Shown: positions 5,676 to 7,606 of the stretch, piece by piece | Numbering within the stretch: the first letter of the stretch is position 1 | How the letters are laid out: the number at the start of each line of letters is the position of its first letter | Translations under genes and position numbers: made by a program | Assembly (NCBI GenBank): GCA_029856055.1 | Contig: JAHQWF010000110.1 | Span: 1 to 7,606, forward strand | From: Candidatus Njordarchaeota archaeon | GTDB taxonomy: Archaea; Asgardarchaeota; Njordarchaeia; Njordarchaeales; Njordarchaeaceae | DNA length: 7,606 nt | Direction of reading: 5' to 3' | The notes under the pieces: model-generated | The model's input: only the letters and a program-made list of their open reading frames with translations | Database searches by the model: none | What the model was told of the DNA's origin: nothing

Positions 5676-7457
5676 TTATTCACCAATTAGACCTAATTCT
5701 CTTAATTTTTCTTCAGTAGGTATTCCATTCTTGTCCCATCCTCTAACCTCATAATAGATTTCTAGCATTTCTTCATAAGGTATTTTTCTACCAGCTGATG
5801 GACCCTCTTCCAATGGTTGAAGGATCCTTGGAGGCAACATATCATCCTTCCTACTAAACCCACGTTTCACGTTTATTACTCTAGCTAGATTCCATATTCT
5901 CTCCCCTATTTTCAATAAATGCTCCTTACTGTACTCGACTCCAGTGACCGCTGATAAAACATCAGCTAATGGTTCTTCATCAAACTCATTACCATAATGC
6001 ATGCACATGACTAAACTATTATAAACCATGGCTAAATCTTGAAGATAAGCCACCAACGGAGGCTTCTCAGCGGCTGAAAATCTATCAATTAACTGCGGTA
6101 TCCCGATTACTTCAAAAGATATTGTCCAAGCTCTCAAGTGGCAAGCACCCCTATAAGATATCCCATAAGATAAAGCCATGCCAAAGGCTCCTCTAGGATC
6201 ATAAGCTGGCATCTCCAAACCTTTAACTTGCATTGCTACGTGCGGCGCTCCATATTTCTCAGCTAATCTTTTAGATCCCTCTGCTAAATCATTACCTATG
6301 CCTTCTCTATAAGCTATCTTATGTATTATATCTTTGAATTCCTCTACATCTCCCCAATTCAATCTAATAGGTAATTTCCCTAAATCACTCAATTCACATG
6401 CACATGCTAATGTGCCTCCTAAAGATATTGTATCGAGACCAAAATCATTAGCTAAATAATTTAACTCAGCTACATCCTCTATTCTTTTGACTAGAATCAT
6501 TGATCCTAAATTAACGATAGTTTCATACTCTGGTCCATCTCCTCTAGCTCCATCTGTCTTTGTCTCTCTCTTACATACTACTGGGCAATTCCAACACGAA
6601 TGCGTTCCTACGAGTATCCTTTCCCTTAATGCCTCACCAGATATCTCTTCAGCGTACTCATATACCCCTTTCTGGAAGTTCTTTGTCGGTAGTAATCCAG
6701 CAGCATTTATAACGTTTATTAAAGCAGAGGTTCCAAAGATTTTAAGCGATCTGCTCAGCGCTGGATTCCATGTCATCCTGATCTTTATTACATCTTCAAG
6801 CAGCTTCAGTAATTTTTCGGTGTTAGCTTCCTGAATCCTCTTACTACCAGAGACTGCTATAGCTTTAAGCATCTTAGAACCCATTACAGCTCCTAACCCG
6901 CCTCGACCAGTAGCATGCATTCTATCATTCATAATAGATGCGAACCTAACAAGATTTTCACCAGCAGGGCCAATTGTAGCTATCTTAAACTTCCTACCGA
7001 GATCAGTAGTTAATTGCTTGATTACATCACTTACTTTTTTACCCCAGAGATATGCAGCATCTCTTATCTCGATATTTCCATCCTCAATATAGAGGTATAC
7101 TGGTCTATCCGATTTACCTTCTATAATTATCGCATCATAACCAGCGAATTTAAGTTCTGCGCCAAAGAAACCTCCACTGAGACCATCTGAGATCGTATTG
7201 GTCAATGGAGAAAATGATATTACACTATGTCTACCAGCACCAAACATCCTGCTTCCAGTTAGGGGACCAGCTGCGAAAATTAGTGGTGTTTTAGGATCTA
7301 ATGGATCTAATGTTATGTCATAGTGATCATAGATTAGTTTGAATCCTAATCCCGAACCTCCTAAGAAATTTTTTAAGATGTCTTTATCAAGTTCGAGAAC
7401 TTTAGCTTTTTTCTCTGTTAGGTTCACATGAATTGCTTTACCTGTCCAACCATACAA
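5676..7457 (-). CDS. aor: Aldehyde:ferredoxin oxidoreductase family (tungstopterin enzyme)
   Basis: A 593-residue member of the tungsten aldehyde:ferredoxin oxidoreductase family (the Pyrococcus furiosus enzyme is about 605). Members oxidise aldehydes to acids and pass electrons to ferredoxin in the cytoplasm. The N-terminus MYGWTGKAIHVNLTE and GGSGLGFKL are typical, as are FAAGPLTGSRMFGAGR (61-76) and RGGLGAVMGSK (185-195). Cluster ligands: C288, C291 and C295 (SCWNCPVVC), with C485 as the likely fourth. GDGPEYET at 306-313 and RGACHLRA at 436-443 supply family-conserved E309, E312 and H440 near the metal. Pterin-binding motifs appear as NDFGLD (337-342) and NSLVMC (480-485), both with Asn where Asp is usual. 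The TTG start is the only initiator in frame before a TAG at 7505-7503 and fits the family N-terminus. A TATA-like box about 26 bases upstream and no clear ribosome site suggest a leaderless mRNA. The aldehyde used is unknown. Confidence 0.95.
   Translation of the reverse strand: MYGWTGKAIHVNLTEKKAKVLELDKDILKNFLGGSGLGFKLIYDHYDITLDPLDPKTPLIFAAGPLTGSRMFGAGRHSVISFSPLTNTISDGLSGGFFGAELKFAGYDAIIIEGKSDRPVYLYIEDGNIEIRDAAYLWGKKVSDVIKQLTTDLGRKFKIATIGPAGENLVRFASIMNDRMHATGRGGLGAVMGSKMLKAIAVSGSKRIQEANTEKLLKLLEDVIKIRMTWNPALSRSLKIFGTSALINVINAAGLLPTKNFQKGVYEYAEEISGEALRERILVGTHSCWNCPVVCKRETKTDGARGDGPEYETIVNLGSMILVKRIEDVAELNYLANDFGLDTISLGGTLACACELSDLGKLPIRLNWGDVEEFKDIIHKIAYREGIGNDLAEGSKRLAEKYGAPHVAMQVKGLEMPAYDPRGAFGMALSYGISYRGACHLRAWTISFEVIGIPQLIDRFSAAEKPPLVAYLQDLAMVYNSLVMCMHYGNEFDEEPLADVLSAVTGVEYSKEHLLKIGERIWNLARVINVKRGFSRKDDMLPPRILQPLEEGPSAGRKIPYEEMLEIYYEVRGWDKNGIPTEEKLRELGLIGE
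5680..5684 (-). promoter_or_regulatory. Ribosome binding site for the aldolase, inside the oxidoreductase 3' end
   Basis: The minus strand has GGTGA five bases before ATG 5674, formed by the last codons (GGT GAA) and the approach to the TAA stop of the oxidoreductase gene. It decides the ATG start over the TTG at 5686, which would have no upstream site and would place this element inside its own coding region. Confidence 0.65.
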
Positions 7458-7478
7458 TATTTTCGCCCCATAAAGATT

Positions 7479-7487
7479 ATTATATTT
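7479..7487 (-). promoter_or_regulatory. Putative TATA box of the oxidoreductase-aldolase operon
   Basis: The minus strand reads AAATATAAT, centred about 26 bases before the TTG start at 7457. This is the spacing expected if transcription starts at or next to the first codon, so the mRNA would be leaderless. An out-of-frame ATG (7471-7469) upstream would then lie outside the transcript. Confidence 0.45.
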
Positions 7488-7606
7488 ATTTAGAAATTTG
7501 ATCTATTTTAGCTTCATCACTGTAGTATATTTAGAGTATTGGATTTATTAATGTAAGTTTTTTATTGCTTACGAAGATTTAAAATAACTTAACTTTAAGA
7601 TAAAAA
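7488..7606. other. AT-rich right flank without a recognisable gene
   Basis: No supported coding frame or RNA gene is seen on either strand between the oxidoreductase promoter and the window edge. It holds short T runs (TTTTTT near 7558, and T5 on the minus strand at the very edge) that might end a transcript coming from the right. Confidence 0.4.

Noticed and set aside
6487..6834. Plus-strand open frame of 115 codons opposite the oxidoreductase
   Set aside because: Antisense to the cysteine-cluster region of a strongly conserved enzyme; no motif or ribosome site.
7469..7471. ATG upstream of the oxidoreductase as an alternative start
   Set aside because: It is 14 bases from the TTG and therefore out of frame; the family N-terminus begins right at the TTG.
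7588..7599. Near-palindrome CTTAACTTTAAG near the right edge
   Set aside because: Only a five-base stem with a two-base loop in AT-rich DNA; expected by chance.
1..7606. CRISPR array, tRNA or rRNA genes, insertion-sequence ends
   Set aside because: No regularly spaced repeats, no tRNA-like cloverleaf or rRNA-like GC-rich stretch, and no transposase or terminal inverted repeats were seen on either strand.

Overview
The window looks like a piece of a thermoacidophilic archaeal chromosome, most likely Thermoproteota of the Sulfolobales type. The basis is AT-rich DNA, arginine codons dominated by AGA/AGG, TATA-like boxes about 26-30 bases before start codons, GGTGA/GAGGT-type Shine-Dalgarno sites, frequent TTG and GTG starts, an aldehyde:ferredoxin oxidoreductase, and an archaeal-style TldD/TldE pair. 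This placement is inference from gene content and signals; no sequence search was possible.

All complete genes lie on the minus strand and form three apparent two-gene operons. Reading right to left (the direction of transcription): (1) a tungsten aldehyde:ferredoxin oxidoreductase (7457-5676) followed after one base by a class II aldolase (5674-5069); (2) the protease-like pair tldD (4949-3543) and tldE/pmbA (3546-2179), overlapping by GTGA; (3) a zinc-ribbon plus SAM-dependent methyltransferase (1842-1009) and a radical SAM protein of the SplB-like group (1012-206), overlapping by TTGA. Each operon is preceded by a TATA-like box. Operons 1 and 2 are followed by T-rich or pyrimidine-rich stretches suitable as archaeal terminators. 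At the left edge the last 66 codons of an unrecognised plus-strand gene converge on the radical SAM gene, with only three bases between the two stop codons.

The only gene-free stretch over 300 bases is 1843-2178. It is not empty: on the plus strand it holds a decayed C-terminal piece of a PIN-domain (VapC-type) toxin, readable only by switching among three frames. It also holds the promoter of operon 3 and the likely terminator of operon 2. The right flank 7458-7606 carries the promoter of operon 1 and no recognisable gene.

Functionally, operon 1 suggests an aldolase that releases an aldehyde and an oxidoreductase that oxidises it with ferredoxin. Operon 2 is a metallopeptidase complex with one catalytic (TldD) and one non-catalytic (TldE) subunit. 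Operon 3 joins two SAM-using enzymes of unknown substrate under tight translational coupling. Nothing here is proven to be a new system. The most noteworthy points are the radical SAM/methyltransferase pair, the altered loop in the aldolase, the altered pterin motifs in the oxidoreductase, and the toxin relic.
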